Below are positions 36,181 to 45,076 of a stretch of DNA of 64,000 nt, one piece after another. The position numbers were made by a program, and so were the translations under genes. The number at the start of each line of letters is the position of its first letter. The stretch's first letter is position 1. The notes under the pieces are model-generated. The model saw nothing but the letters and a program-made list of their open reading frames with translations. It had not been told where the DNA came from and ran no database searches. Origin of the DNA: Spongiibacter sp. IMCC21906 (GTDB lineage Bacteria; Pseudomonadota; Gammaproteobacteria; Pseudomonadales; Spongiibacteraceae); contig NZ_CP011477.1 in the NCBI RefSeq assembly GCF_001010805.1, positions 1,565,001 through 1,629,000 on the forward strand, in the 5' to 3' direction.

Positions 36181-37146
36181 TTAGTTTTTTCAACTGTAGT
36201 GGGCTGTGCTGGCCAGCCGCCCATGATAACTGCGGCAATGAGCGGCAGTAAGACTGAAGTAGCAAGTTTGCTTAGTAGTGGATATCCCGTTGATGCTCAG
36301 GATGAATATGGCCGGTCTGCACTTTATTTTGCAGCAAAAGATAACAAGCTGAATATTGTGAAGGTGTTGCTGGAGTCAGGGGCGGACGTTAATTTGCAGA
36401 CCGCATCTGGTTGGACTGCGCTTGCAATTGCCGCAAGATATGAAGGTGATGTTGCCACGTTGACGGCGTTGTTGGATGCAGGTGCGGATGTTCACCTCTC
36501 AACCAAAGATGGCTGGTCACCAATCCTGTCTGCGGCGCGTTATCGAGGGACGGATATTGTGAAGCTATTGTTGGATCGTGGTGCTAATATCGAAGATAAA
36601 AATAATTACAATATGACTGCCTTGTATTTGGCTGTTGCGGCTCAGAATGAGGATGTTGCCATGTTCCTCTTGCGTCGTGGTGCCTCTCTCGATCCAGTGA
36701 CCACAGAAGGTAAATCGATATTGGGCTTTGCCAAAGAAAAGAATATGAATGTTGATGCTTTGCAGCGTGCCCGGAATGAATTCGAACTGTATGAACGAAA
36801 AGCCCGAATGGAAGATCGTCTGCTTGAAATAGAGCAGCGCGACGCTTCTTTGCCGATGTCCATTAAACGTGACAAATACTTGGTTGCCTTTACTGGCGCG
36901 CTGAAATCAGAAGACTTCCTTAGTGCTTTATTCTATGCCAATTTGCTTGATCGCTTGGGCATCCCCATGGACGATTCATTTTACTATTTTTGGGGCGAGG
37001 CTCTGCTCGAATTACAGGACCCTGATGGTGCGATTGAAAAGCTCAACTTCTATTTGAGCCGGGTGGGGTCTTCGGGAAAATATTATACGTCGGCTTTACA
37101 AATGATTTTGCGCGCAGAGAAAGCACGTGATGGCGAAGTTATTTAA

Positions 37147-37454
37147 ACTAGAAGTTAGTTAAACCTTTCTCTTCAGGCTGAGATCGGCCATGTGGCGTAA
37201 ATAACGGCGGTTTAGTACAGCAGCCGTTTAGCTTGTCTTGAGATTTACGTCACATTTCAGCACATTTTTTCTTTGGTCTAGTTTGGCGGTCAAGGCAATA
37301 AACTATTTTATTTCAGTAGTTTATGGGATTTTATTGCGATTATCAGGAGATCTACCGACTGTTTTATAAGTGCCAGAGAACCTATCTTTTAGATCTGTTG
37401 TTTTGTTAACCTCGCGCACGGACGTGCTGTACACGTTTTTCAAGCAGGCTAATT
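37147..37454. other. 308-bp intergenic region
   Basis: AT-rich, between the ankyrin gene and the small secreted protein. No gene, operator or terminator was recognised beyond weak A/T tracts; it should contain the promoter of the gene at 37455. Confidence 0.55.
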
Positions 37455-37823
37455 ATGATAAAGATAATGTTTTCGGCAATCTTGTTGTTTGCCACCTTAC
37501 AGGGATCTTCTCTGGTATATGCCAACACCAATACAGATGTTTCTGGCGATTGTCTGGATTGGGAGATAAAGACCCACCCCGCAGGTGAAAATCTATCAAG
37601 TTGTGCCTATTACAACCCGGATAAAGTGTCGACACGGTTTGTGGTCAGCAACCATTGTCAGACTTCAGTTCGGGGGGTGTTTAGTTATTACAGCCAGGGC
37701 GCGGAAGATGATCGGATCATGTCAGTGCAGGCATTTAATGTTCAGCCTGGCCGCACCGCAGAAGTTGCTAATCCTTGCGATACGGCGGGTGATTGGTCTT
37801 ACCATGTGACGCAAGCCAATTAA
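37455..37823 (+). CDS. Small secreted protein with four cysteines
   Basis: 122 residues. Signal peptide MIKIMFSAILLFATLQGSSLVYA then NTNTDVSG. The mature ~99 residues carry four Cys (GDCLDW, SSCAYY, NHCQTS, NPCDTA) that could form two disulfides, and beta-rich segments (TRFVVSNHCQTSVRGVFSYYSQG). No family recognised. Periplasmic or extracellular. Followed by a hairpin. Confidence 0.7.
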   Translation: MIKIMFSAILLFATLQGSSLVYANTNTDVSGDCLDWEIKTHPAGENLSSCAYYNPDKVSTRFVVSNHCQTSVRGVFSYYSQGAEDDRIMSVQAFNVQPGRTAEVANPCDTAGDWSYHVTQAN

Positions 37824-37834
37824 TACTCCGACGC

Positions 37835-37868
37835 CGGGGCTACAACGATTTTAGTTGAAGTCCCCGGA
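37835..37868. terminator. Imperfect hairpin between convergent genes
   Basis: Arms CCGGGGCTACAAC and GTTGAAGTCCCCGG pair with one bulge and one mismatch around a 7-nt loop. Lies between the small secreted protein and the long acyl-CoA dehydrogenase. Confidence 0.55.
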
Positions 37869-37890
37869 ATGCCCATGTGTAGTCCGGCGT

Positions 37891-39693
37891 TTAACGAATT
37901 CCAAAGTGCTCTTCAGACATCCCCATAACGCTATCGGTGCTGCTGTCCATGGCACTGGCATGTGCTTTTGCTCTGGGGAGTAATCGGCTGAAGTAAAACT
38001 CGGCCGTTTCCAGTTTCGACTGATAGAAAGCGGTATCACCTTCTCCTGCCGCTAATTTACGCTCTGCAACCTCGGCCATTCTTGCCCAGTAATACGCCAT
38101 CGACAGGTAGCCGCTGTACATTAAAAAGTCATAGGAAGCGGCAGATACGGTATCCCGGTCTTTGGAAGCTCGGGCCAGCATTTTAATGGTTTTCCAGTTC
38201 CAACAAAGTGTAGTTGATAGGACTTTTACCGCGTATTTACGACGCTTACCTTTTAACAGTGTTTTAAAACCAAAGCCGTAGAGTTTTTTGCTGAAGGCGG
38301 TATATAGCTTAAATTTATCTAATACCACTTTGCGGCCAATTAAGTCCATGGCTTGGATGCCGGTGGTGCCTTCGTACATAGTGGCGATACGAGCGTCGCG
38401 ATAAATCTGCTCCATGCCGTGTTCTTTAATATAACCGTGGCCACCAAATACCTGCATGCCGTTGCTGGCAGACTCCAATCCCGTCTCTGTTAAAAAGGCC
38501 TTCAGGATTGGCGTTAAAAATCCTAGTTCATTCTCGGCTTCATCCCGCTCTGCCTCTGTCGCAGAGTGGGTCATTTTGTCGGCAAATTTCGCGGCGTCAT
38601 AGAGCATGGCTCGACCACCCTCGGCAAACGCTCTGGCGGTTAACAGCATACGCCTGACATCTGCGTGATGGATGATGGCGTCGCCAGGTTTGTCTGGGTT
38701 TTTGCTGCCTGACAGCGAGCGCATAGAATAGCGATCTAAGGCGTAGGGCAGCGCATTCTGATAGGCAAGTTCTGATGCGGCCAAGCCTTGAATGGCCGTG
38801 CCTACTCGGGCGGTGTTCATAAACGTAAACATTGCTGCCAGGCCTTCGTTTTCTTTGCCTAGCAGGTAGCCTGTTGCGTCATCAAAGTTTAAGACGCAGG
38901 TGGCATTACCGTGGATGCCCATTTTCTCTTCAATGCTACCGCAGCGCACGCCGTTGCGAGGGCCAACGCTGCCGTCTTCAGCGGGGAGAAATTTGGGTAC
39001 GATAAACAGCGATATACCCTTAGTACCTTCCGGTGCTCCGGGTATTCTGGCAAGCACAATGTGAACAATGTTTTCGGTTAAATCATGTTCACCAGCAGAA
39101 ATAAAAATTTTTGTACCATTGAGTTTGAAGCTGCCATCGTCTTGCCGTTCTGCTTTGGATTTCATTTGTCCAAGATCTGAACCGCAGTGAGCTTCGGTGA
39201 GACACATCGTGCCACTCCAAACGCCGCTGCATAACGGAGTTAAATACTCTTGTTTCTGCGCTTCAGTGCCATGCACATACAGGGTGTTCATCGCACCTAA
39301 GCTAAGTCCTGGGTACATCCCCCAGGCCCAGTTTGCGGTGCCTACAAACTCAGACTTGATCAGTCCCAGCGACATGGGCATGCCCTGGCCGCCGTATTCA
39401 GTCGGATGAGAAAGTCCCTGCCAGCCGCCGTCAACCCACATTTGATAGGCTTCTTTGAAACCCTTGGGAGTGATGACATCACCTTCTTGCCATTGGCAGC
39501 CTTCTTGGTCGCCAATATGATTAAGCGGTGAGAGAACTTCTTCTGAAAATTTTGCTGCTTCGGTAGAGATGGCATCCACCATGTCTGGGGTTGCTTCTTC
39601 GCCACCGGGGAGGGTTTTGTAGTGGCTTTCGTAGTCCAGCACTTCATTGATAACAAACTGGATATCGCGTAATGGAGCTTTGAATTGGGTCAT
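37891..39693 (-). CDS. Long acyl-CoA dehydrogenase (DmdC/AcdH type)
   Basis: 600 residues, the long C-terminally extended class. Seen: N-terminal segment ~1-60 unlike short enzymes, CLTEAHCGSDLG, GTKIFISAGEHDL, TARVGTAIQGLA, and catalytic Glu441 in RDARIATMYEGTTGIQAMDLIGRK, followed by a ~150-residue C-terminal helical domain. Such enzymes include 3-methylmercaptopropionyl-CoA dehydrogenase (DmdC) and various FadE; the motif alone does not tell the substrate. Faces the crotonase-fold gene at 39940 divergently. Confidence 0.9.
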   Translation of the reverse strand: MTQFKAPLRDIQFVINEVLDYESHYKTLPGGEEATPDMVDAISTEAAKFSEEVLSPLNHIGDQEGCQWQEGDVITPKGFKEAYQMWVDGGWQGLSHPTEYGGQGMPMSLGLIKSEFVGTANWAWGMYPGLSLGAMNTLYVHGTEAQKQEYLTPLCSGVWSGTMCLTEAHCGSDLGQMKSKAERQDDGSFKLNGTKIFISAGEHDLTENIVHIVLARIPGAPEGTKGISLFIVPKFLPAEDGSVGPRNGVRCGSIEEKMGIHGNATCVLNFDDATGYLLGKENEGLAAMFTFMNTARVGTAIQGLAASELAYQNALPYALDRYSMRSLSGSKNPDKPGDAIIHHADVRRMLLTARAFAEGGRAMLYDAAKFADKMTHSATEAERDEAENELGFLTPILKAFLTETGLESASNGMQVFGGHGYIKEHGMEQIYRDARIATMYEGTTGIQAMDLIGRKVVLDKFKLYTAFSKKLYGFGFKTLLKGKRRKYAVKVLSTTLCWNWKTIKMLARASKDRDTVSAASYDFLMYSGYLSMAYYWARMAEVAERKLAAGEGDTAFYQSKLETAEFYFSRLLPRAKAHASAMDSSTDSVMGMSEEHFGIR

Positions 39694-39939
39694 GTCTCGC
39701 CTCAGTTCTCATTTGGGGGTCGGCAGTGGCTTTTAGGGCAGTGCTCGACAGTGGAACCAGCTTAGCGAATGCAAAAGGGCGAGAAATTGGCCGCAGCCGA
39801 TTTAATAGGCTGACGGTTGGGTCAATGCAGTTGGGTCAATAGCGTTAATTAATTTGGCAGGTAGCAGCTAATATTGGCTCTTGAGCGAGGGCTTTTGCGA
39901 GGCCATACTGCTGATGCGGCTGAAATAGAGGTTTGGGTA

Positions 39940-41058
39940 ATGCAAATTGAATATTTAGTGCATTTGGAGCGGCATGCCCTTGCTGCGGGGGGGTATCTCG
40001 CCCATTTAACCTTAAACGCGCCACGACGGCTAAATGCGCTTTCACCCGAAATGGTGGAGTTATTGTATCGCTTGTTAGTGGAAATTCGAGACGACGATGA
40101 TGCGGTGGCTGTTTTTTTAGACGGCGCGGGAAGCGATGTTTTTTGCAGCGGTGATGATGCCTTGCGCATTCGTGAATCCGCATTGAGTAACCCCGGTGGT
40201 CCAGCGGTAGAGGCTGAAGCTTTTTTTGCTCGTGAGTACGCCACCGCCTATATGATCCACAGGTTTAATAAGCCGGTGATTGTCTGGGCCAGTGGTGCGG
40301 TGATAGGCGCTGGCTTGGGGCTAATGGCTGGCGCCAGCCATCGTATCGTTACGGATACCAGCCGATTGTCGATGCCGGAGATGACTATTGGTTTGTTTCC
40401 CGGTGTCGGTGCCAGCTGGTTCTTGGGACAAATGCCCGGCGCTACGGGCTTGTTTTGTGGTCTTACTGGAGCGGAGTTAATGCCAGCCGATGCCTTGTAT
40501 GCCGGACTGGCGGATTATTGCTTGTCTGTTAGTAGTAAGCGGGAGGTTTTGCAGGCGCTATTGCATTTAGACTGGTGTGACGATGCAGATTGGAACCATC
40601 AACAGTTGACAGAAAAACTGACAGACATTGAGGCTCACCAAGGCGTTGCGCTTGGCATTTCGCATTTAAAGCAATCTCGAGAATGGATAGATTTGTGCTG
40701 TGGCCAGCTTGACCCGGTGCGAATTGAAAATAAAATTTGCAGCTACCGTGGCGCCAAGCCTTGGCTTAAGTCGGCCTCTGTTGGCTTGCAGAGAGGCGCG
40801 TCGAGCGCCGCAAAATTAATTTTTCGCCAGCTTGAGCGAGGCAGTGGTTTGGGCTTGGCTGACATCTTTCGCATGGAGCTGGTATTGGCGGTTAATCGGG
40901 TGAGAGACCCAGAGTTTGCTGAAGGTGTTCGGGCCTGTCTATTGGACAAGGATCGTAGCCCGCGATGGTGTTATGACAGTATTGCGGAGGTGCCAGACGC
41001 TGAAATTGACGCGTTGTTCTGTGCGCCTTGGGCCAAGCATCCGCTAGCAAATCTGTAA
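39940..41058 (+). CDS. Enoyl-CoA hydratase/isomerase, HIBCH-like
   Basis: 372 residues from the ATG at 39940 (GAGGT 8 nt upstream). Crotonase fold in the 3-hydroxyisobutyryl-CoA hydrolase layout: LNAPRRLNALSPEMV, FCSGDDALRI, GAVIGAGLGLMAGASHRIV, MPEMTIGLFPGVGASWFL, CGLTGAELMPADALYAGLADY, and a long C-terminus. In true HIBCH a catalytic Asp sits in FPDVG; here it is Gly (FPGVG). So hydrolase activity is doubtful and another acyl-CoA reaction is possible. Divergent from the long acyl-CoA dehydrogenase. Confidence 0.85.
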   Translation: MQIEYLVHLERHALAAGGYLAHLTLNAPRRLNALSPEMVELLYRLLVEIRDDDDAVAVFLDGAGSDVFCSGDDALRIRESALSNPGGPAVEAEAFFAREYATAYMIHRFNKPVIVWASGAVIGAGLGLMAGASHRIVTDTSRLSMPEMTIGLFPGVGASWFLGQMPGATGLFCGLTGAELMPADALYAGLADYCLSVSSKREVLQALLHLDWCDDADWNHQQLTEKLTDIEAHQGVALGISHLKQSREWIDLCCGQLDPVRIENKICSYRGAKPWLKSASVGLQRGASSAAKLIFRQLERGSGLGLADIFRMELVLAVNRVRDPEFAEGVRACLLDKDRSPRWCYDSIAEVPDAEIDALFCAPWAKHPLANL

Positions 41059-41066
41059 ACTATCAC

Positions 41067-41261
41067 TTAAATGCCTTTATCCTGCATGTTTTGTTGTCGT
41101 TGTAGCATTTGTTGTTGCATCTGATCCCCTAGGGCGTTGGCCTTTTTTAAGCTTTTTTCTTGTGCGGGCGTCAGTGCGGTGGACTCTGGGGGCCTGTTAC
41201 AGGCTGACAAACTCAAAATAGCGATCAAGCAAAATACTCGTGGTATGGTGTGAGTGGTCAT
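41067..41261 (-). CDS. Small lipoprotein
   Basis: 64 residues. Lipoprotein signal with LSLSAC lipobox; the mature ~44 residues are Gln/Lys-rich (DQMQQQMLQRQQNMQDKG), likely helical. Function unknown. Convergent with the HIBCH-like gene, 8 nt apart. Confidence 0.75.
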   Translation of the reverse strand: MTTHTIPRVFCLIAILSLSACNRPPESTALTPAQEKSLKKANALGDQMQQQMLQRQQNMQDKGI

Positions 41262-41336
41262 GGCTGCAAGCTTCTCTGATACTTTTTATGGTGAAGGGTA
41301 AACCGTTCTTGGCGTGCTAATTCCAGTGTACTCGTT

Positions 41337-41975
41337 TTATAGTAGCGAACTAAGAAAGAGGTCAAGCTCTGGTTGTTCACGTTGTAGTTGTTGCACGGCA
41401 TTTGCAAGCATTCGATCGGCTTGGATGGGGCCGACACTTTCGCAAAGCAAAACATAAAACTGATTAATTAGCTTTTGCAATAAACTTGCAGGCGCATTGT
41501 TTAGCTCTAAAGCTTGACGATTCGATAGCCACCGCTGAAGTGCATCCAATATGTTGTGGGGCAATTTGCGACGTCGCAGCGCCGCAAAAAGGTCGAGTTT
41601 AAGTTTAGTTTGTTGGCTTTCGTTGAGTTGTGACATTAAGGCTAGAATTAATGCCGAGAAAGCAACATTGTGACTCAGTGCTTGGGGGTTTTCTTGGGAT
41701 ATGTTGCTGGTATTACGCGACGTTTTTTTTTGTAACTCGTTTACAGGAAGATTCATGGCATTCAGCAAGCTTCGCAATACTGCGCTTCGCTGTTTTTTCA
41801 GCGCGCTATCTTCATTACATATATAAGCTACAAAGCGTTGTAGGGCCAAGCTGGGTTGATCTGCGTAACTGTTTTCCCAATGCTGCACGGCGCGCTCCAG
41901 GTCTTGTTCATCCATAAAGTCGTGCAGACCTGTGTAAATGGCTTGTCGTCGCTGGTTAACATCCTTTGTATTCAT
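41337..41975 (-). CDS. Helical protein of unknown function downstream of amt
   Basis: 212 residues, no signal or membrane segment, mainly helical, Leu/Gln-rich (ALILALMSQLNESQQTKLKLDLFAALRRR). Its ATG overlaps the amt stop by 4 nt, so it belongs to the amt operon and should share its sigma-54 control. It occupies the place often held by glnK but shows no PII features. No family recognised. Confidence 0.75.
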   Translation of the reverse strand: MNTKDVNQRRQAIYTGLHDFMDEQDLERAVQHWENSYADQPSLALQRFVAYICNEDSALKKQRSAVLRSLLNAMNLPVNELQKKTSRNTSNISQENPQALSHNVAFSALILALMSQLNESQQTKLKLDLFAALRRRKLPHNILDALQRWLSNRQALELNNAPASLLQKLINQFYVLLCESVGPIQADRMLANAVQQLQREQPELDLFLSSLL

Positions 41976-43276
41976 CGGGTGTAATCCAGGTCACTGGCGC
42001 GATCGGCGGTGTAGGCGGTAATGCCAGAGGGGAATTCAGGGTAACCGATCTCGGCATGTTCGCTCAGATCAAGACCGCGTTGTTCATGGAGGGGCGGCGC
42101 ACGTAGCCCCATGGTGAGGTCAATCAGGTAGTACACAATAAGCGATGTGGAAAAGGTCCAGATAAAACAGGCTAAAATCCCCACTAGCTGAATTACGATA
42201 AGCTCGGAATTGAACATATTGCCGGTATAGAAAAGGCCTGCGGCCAAGGTACCCCAGGCTCCGGCAAAGCCGTGAACAGAGACGGCACCCACCACGTCAT
42301 CCATGTTGAGTCGCAACAACATTTGGCTGCCCAAGCTGCAAATAATCCCGCCGATAAAGCCGGTAATCAATGCATAGATTGGGGTCATTGTGGCGCAGCC
42401 AGCAGTGATGGCGACCAAGCCTGCCAAGCTTCCGTTAACGGTAGCGGTGAGCAAAATGGGTTGGCGCTTAACCATTGCCAGTAGCATGCATGCGGAGGCT
42501 CCCGCCGCTGCGGCTAATTGGGTGTTAAGATTAATTAATCCTATATCGACACTGGCCGCCAAGGTTGAACCACCGTTAAAACCAAACCAGCCAAACCATA
42601 AAATAAATCCACCCAGTGCCACCAAACTTAGATTGTGGCCGCGAATTTCTCGAGGTTTACCATTTTTGTCAAAGCGTCCCAACCGAGGGCCAAGAATAAT
42701 AATCCCTGCCAGCGCGCACCATGCGCCGACGGAGTGAACAACGGTTGAGCCTGCAAAATCGATAAAGCCCATTTTGGCTAGCCAGCCACCACTGTTCCAT
42801 ACCCAGCTGCCGAATACCGGATAAATAATAGCAATGATAATAATTGCCCCAACTAGATAGGCTTCAAATCGAGTGCGCTCAGCCATGGCGCCACTGGCAA
42901 TGGTTACGGCTGTTGCCGCAAACATGGTTTGAAAAAGCAGTACCCCGTAAGTGCCTGCATCACTTTGGTTTAAGAGAAAAAGGTCGGTACCAAAGAGGCC
43001 AGTTGTATTGCTGCCAAACATCAGTCCATAACCAATAGCCCAAAATATTAAGGTGCCAATGCAGACATCCATATAATTTTTCATCACCACGTTTAAAGTG
43101 TTTTTGGATCGTGACATACCAGACTCTAAGAGCGCGAAACCGGCTTGCATCAAAAATACGAGGGCGCTGGCGGTGACAAGCCAAACCATATCCATCGCTG
43201 CGCTGGCGTCATCGGCAATGGCGGGCGGACTTAATGCTACTAATACGAGCAGGGTCAGGTTTTGGAAACGTCTCAT
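41972..43276 (-). CDS. amt: Ammonium transporter
   Basis: 434 residues. Signal-like N-terminus then eleven membrane helices. Seen: MQAGFALLESGMSRSKN, the Amt signature DFAGSTVVHSVGAWCALAGIIILGPR (twin-His region) and NMDDVVGAVSVHGFAGAWGTLAAG (second conserved His). Moves ammonium inward under nitrogen limitation. Regulated by the sigma-54 promoter at 43331-43347; no glnK accompanies it. Confidence 0.95.
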   Translation of the reverse strand: MRRFQNLTLLVLVALSPPAIADDASAAMDMVWLVTASALVFLMQAGFALLESGMSRSKNTLNVVMKNYMDVCIGTLIFWAIGYGLMFGSNTTGLFGTDLFLLNQSDAGTYGVLLFQTMFAATAVTIASGAMAERTRFEAYLVGAIIIIAIIYPVFGSWVWNSGGWLAKMGFIDFAGSTVVHSVGAWCALAGIIILGPRLGRFDKNGKPREIRGHNLSLVALGGFILWFGWFGFNGGSTLAASVDIGLINLNTQLAAAAGASACMLLAMVKRQPILLTATVNGSLAGLVAITAGCATMTPIYALITGFIGGIICSLGSQMLLRLNMDDVVGAVSVHGFAGAWGTLAAGLFYTGNMFNSELIVIQLVGILACFIWTFSTSLIVYYLIDLTMGLRAPPLHEQRGLDLSEHAEIGYPEFPSGITAYTADRASDLDYTR

Positions 43277-43330
43277 ATAAGCCTCAACTTATGAAGGTGG
43301 ACGTAATGCCCGCCAAAGTCAGAAAGCTCA

Positions 43331-43347
43331 AGCAACTGCTGTGCCAG
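43331..43347 (-). promoter_or_regulatory. Sigma-54 (RpoN) promoter for amt
   Basis: On the minus strand reads CTGGCACAGCAGTTGCT, matching the -24/-12 consensus YTGGCACGrNNNTTGCW at 15 of 17 places with exact GG and GC spacing. It lies about 55 bp upstream of the amt ATG. An NtrC enhancer was not resolved in the 290 bp further upstream. Confidence 0.75.
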
Positions 43348-43636
43348 TCACTGTTTAAGAGCGTGGAGAAAAAGGGATGATTCGCTTTGGTGTCTAAACC
43401 TAAGTTTTTGAAGAGGGTTGGTTTTATAGAAAGCTGTAGATGAATAGTGGCACCGCACCATCTGACCTTATCCTCAGCGCTATAGGCCTAGTGTGATAGG
43501 TGAGGGCTATGGTTATCTTTGAAATTATCAACTTCTGTATTTGCTCGGAGTCGCTATTATTGTTTTGTTGCAGCGGGGTTTGTGGCGTATTTCTGCCACT
43601 GCCAGTAGTGGGACTTAACCAAGAGGAGTTTATACC
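43348..43636. other. Upstream region of amt and DUF2061 genes
   Basis: 289 bp between the sigma-54 site and the next gene. Together with 43277-43330 it forms a 360-bp gene-free region. It must hold an NtrC-type enhancer if the sigma-54 promoter is used; no clear inverted TGCACC-type pair was seen. Confidence 0.5.
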
Positions 43637-43849
43637 GTGAAAAAAACAATGAGTTTTGCTGTGATGCACTTCAGTGTTGCTTTTATGGTGGCGTACTTAT
43701 TGACCGGAAGCTTGTTGATAGGAGGGACCTTGGCGTTACTGGAACCAGCGGTAAATACGGTTGCGTTCTACTTTCACGAGAAAATGTGGGCAAAGGCCGA
43801 GAGTCGTTCCGCTGCGATTGTTAATGAAGAATCCTTGTTGTTTGGATAG
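43637..43849 (+). CDS. DUF2061 small membrane protein
   Basis: 70 residues, two membrane helices. KKTMSFAVMHFSVAFMVAYLLTGSLLIGGTLALLEPAVNTVAFYFHEKMW is the full DUF2061 pattern. Start preceded by GAGGAG. Function unknown. Convergent with the 60-residue membrane protein. Confidence 0.85.
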   Translation: MKKTMSFAVMHFSVAFMVAYLLTGSLLIGGTLALLEPAVNTVAFYFHEKMWAKAESRSAAIVNEESLLFG

Positions 43850-43861
43850 CGACTTTATTCC

Positions 43862-44044
43862 TTAGCTCGGCCCCATGCACTGACGGGCAAGTGCCAACAC
43901 CAGGCCTAGTCCGACTAAAGGCAGTATCCAGCGGCTCATTCGCTGCTGGGTTTCTGGGCTTGGTTGCGGTGAGTATTTTTCGATTAATGGGACGATGACA
44001 AGCAAGGCGACCATCAATACTGCAATAATAATGAGCAAATTCAT
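43862..44044 (-). CDS. Small two-helix membrane protein
   Basis: 60 residues: NLLIIIAVLMVALLVIVPLIEKY, loop SPQPSPETQQRMSR, WILPLVGLGLVLALARQCMG. GAGGGCC precedes the ATG on the minus strand. No family named with confidence; typical conserved gammaproteobacterial membrane peptide. Confidence 0.7.
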   Translation of the reverse strand: MNLLIIIAVLMVALLVIVPLIEKYSPQPSPETQQRMSRWILPLVGLGLVLALARQCMGPS

Positions 44045-44313
44045 TTTGGCCCTCGGTTAGCCAGGGTGAATGCCGATTGGATCATATTTAAGGCTAACAT
44101 GACTAATGGATTAAACAATGAGGGCGGAGATTCGAGGTCTGCAGCATCTGCTAAATACTCTCAGCACGAAAACTAACCTAGGCCCTGGCCCCTTTGTGAA
44201 AAACTCACGTAGGCCTGGTGAAACTTCTATCGGTCAATCCTGCCCAAAACTCCATACTGTCGCATGGCAAATTATTGTACGCGATTAAGAACAACGATTC
44301 AGGGAGAGAAAAT

Positions 44314-44922
44314 ATGCGCGGATTTAGTGCCGCCTTTTTGCGTGGGCTGTTTGTGTTATTACCGGTAATGTTGTCTATTCAGTTGGCAATGTGGGTAGTG
44401 GCAACGGCAGAATCCTGGTTAGCGCCGCCATTAAAAGAAGTCTTGGGTAGCGTTTATATACCGGGAATGGCCTTAGTCTTGTTGGTATTGTTGACGGTAT
44501 TCATCGGTTTGAGTTTGCGCTGGCCAACCGGAACCTATATCTGGGGGTTGCCAGGGCGTTTTTTAGAACAACTTCCGGTGTTGCGGCAAATTTATGGAAC
44601 GTTCAAAGACATTATGGAAATTATGGGCGGTCAGAAATTTGATGACGAGGCTGTGGTCATGGTCGAGCTGCCCAACAGTGAAGCCCGCTTAATTGGTATT
44701 GTTACGGTAAGGCATCAGGGTAATGGCAACACTATCGCCAGTGAGCTGGATGATGATCATATTGCCGTCTATTTGCCTATGAGTTATCAGGTGGGTGGCT
44801 ATACGGTAATTGTTCCCCGCCGGCATACGCGTCCTTTAAATATGAGCCCAGCAGATGCCTTGCAGTTAGTGCTCAGTGGCGGTGTGGTGTCAGAAAATCG
44901 CGAAGGTGCTGACAAGACATAA
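44314..44922 (+). CDS. DUF502 membrane protein
   Basis: 202 residues from the ATG at 44314 (GGGAGAG 5 nt upstream; a longer frame from 44218 lacks such a site). Two membrane helices near the start (GLFVLLPVMLSIQLAMWVV, GMALVLLVLLTVFIGLSL), then the DUF502 hallmark LPVLRQIYGTFKDIMEIM, and a soluble part ending PADALQLVLSGGV. Function unknown; widespread inner-membrane protein. Confidence 0.88.
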   Translation: MRGFSAAFLRGLFVLLPVMLSIQLAMWVVATAESWLAPPLKEVLGSVYIPGMALVLLVLLTVFIGLSLRWPTGTYIWGLPGRFLEQLPVLRQIYGTFKDIMEIMGGQKFDDEAVVMVELPNSEARLIGIVTVRHQGNGNTIASELDDDHIAVYLPMSYQVGGYTVIVPRRHTRPLNMSPADALQLVLSGGVVSENREGADKT

Positions 44923-45076
44923 AATACAGCGCATCAGCCGATATTTGTTATAACTCACACATAACTTACAAAGGTGCTAAGCCGGTTTTAGAGTGATAGC
45001 ATTCAAGAGCGGTTTTCGTATCTTCATTTTCAGAACAGCCGTCTTTAAAGGATCAAGTCGAAAGGAAAGGTGTCCT

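Larger units (their letters stand above)
34965..37146 (+). pseudogene. Ankyrin-repeat lipoprotein gene split by an IS5-family element
   Basis: Coding parts are 34965-35034 and 36185-37146; the bases between are the IS and one copy of the TTAG duplication. Joined, they give a continuous frame of 343 residues (ATG 34965, or 34977 in the same frame). The N-terminus becomes a classical lipoprotein signal: NIFCLKLLSLLVFSTVVGC, Cys as the lipid site. The mature part has about five ankyrin repeats (DEYGRSALYFAAKDNKLNIV, GADVNLQTASGWTALAIAA, GADVHLSTKDGWSPILSAA, GANIEDKNNYNMTALYLAV) then a helical tail with a tetratricopeptide-like end (ESALLE-type YANLLDRLG, DPDGAIEKLNFYL). Function is unknown; ankyrin repeats bind proteins. 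The 3' part may still be translated from the IS edge. Confidence 0.88.

Noticed and set aside
43290-43380. 29-residue basic open frame (MKVDVMPAKVRKLKQL...) upstream of amt
   Set aside because: It overlaps the sigma-54 promoter and has no conserved features; the promoter explains the sequence better.
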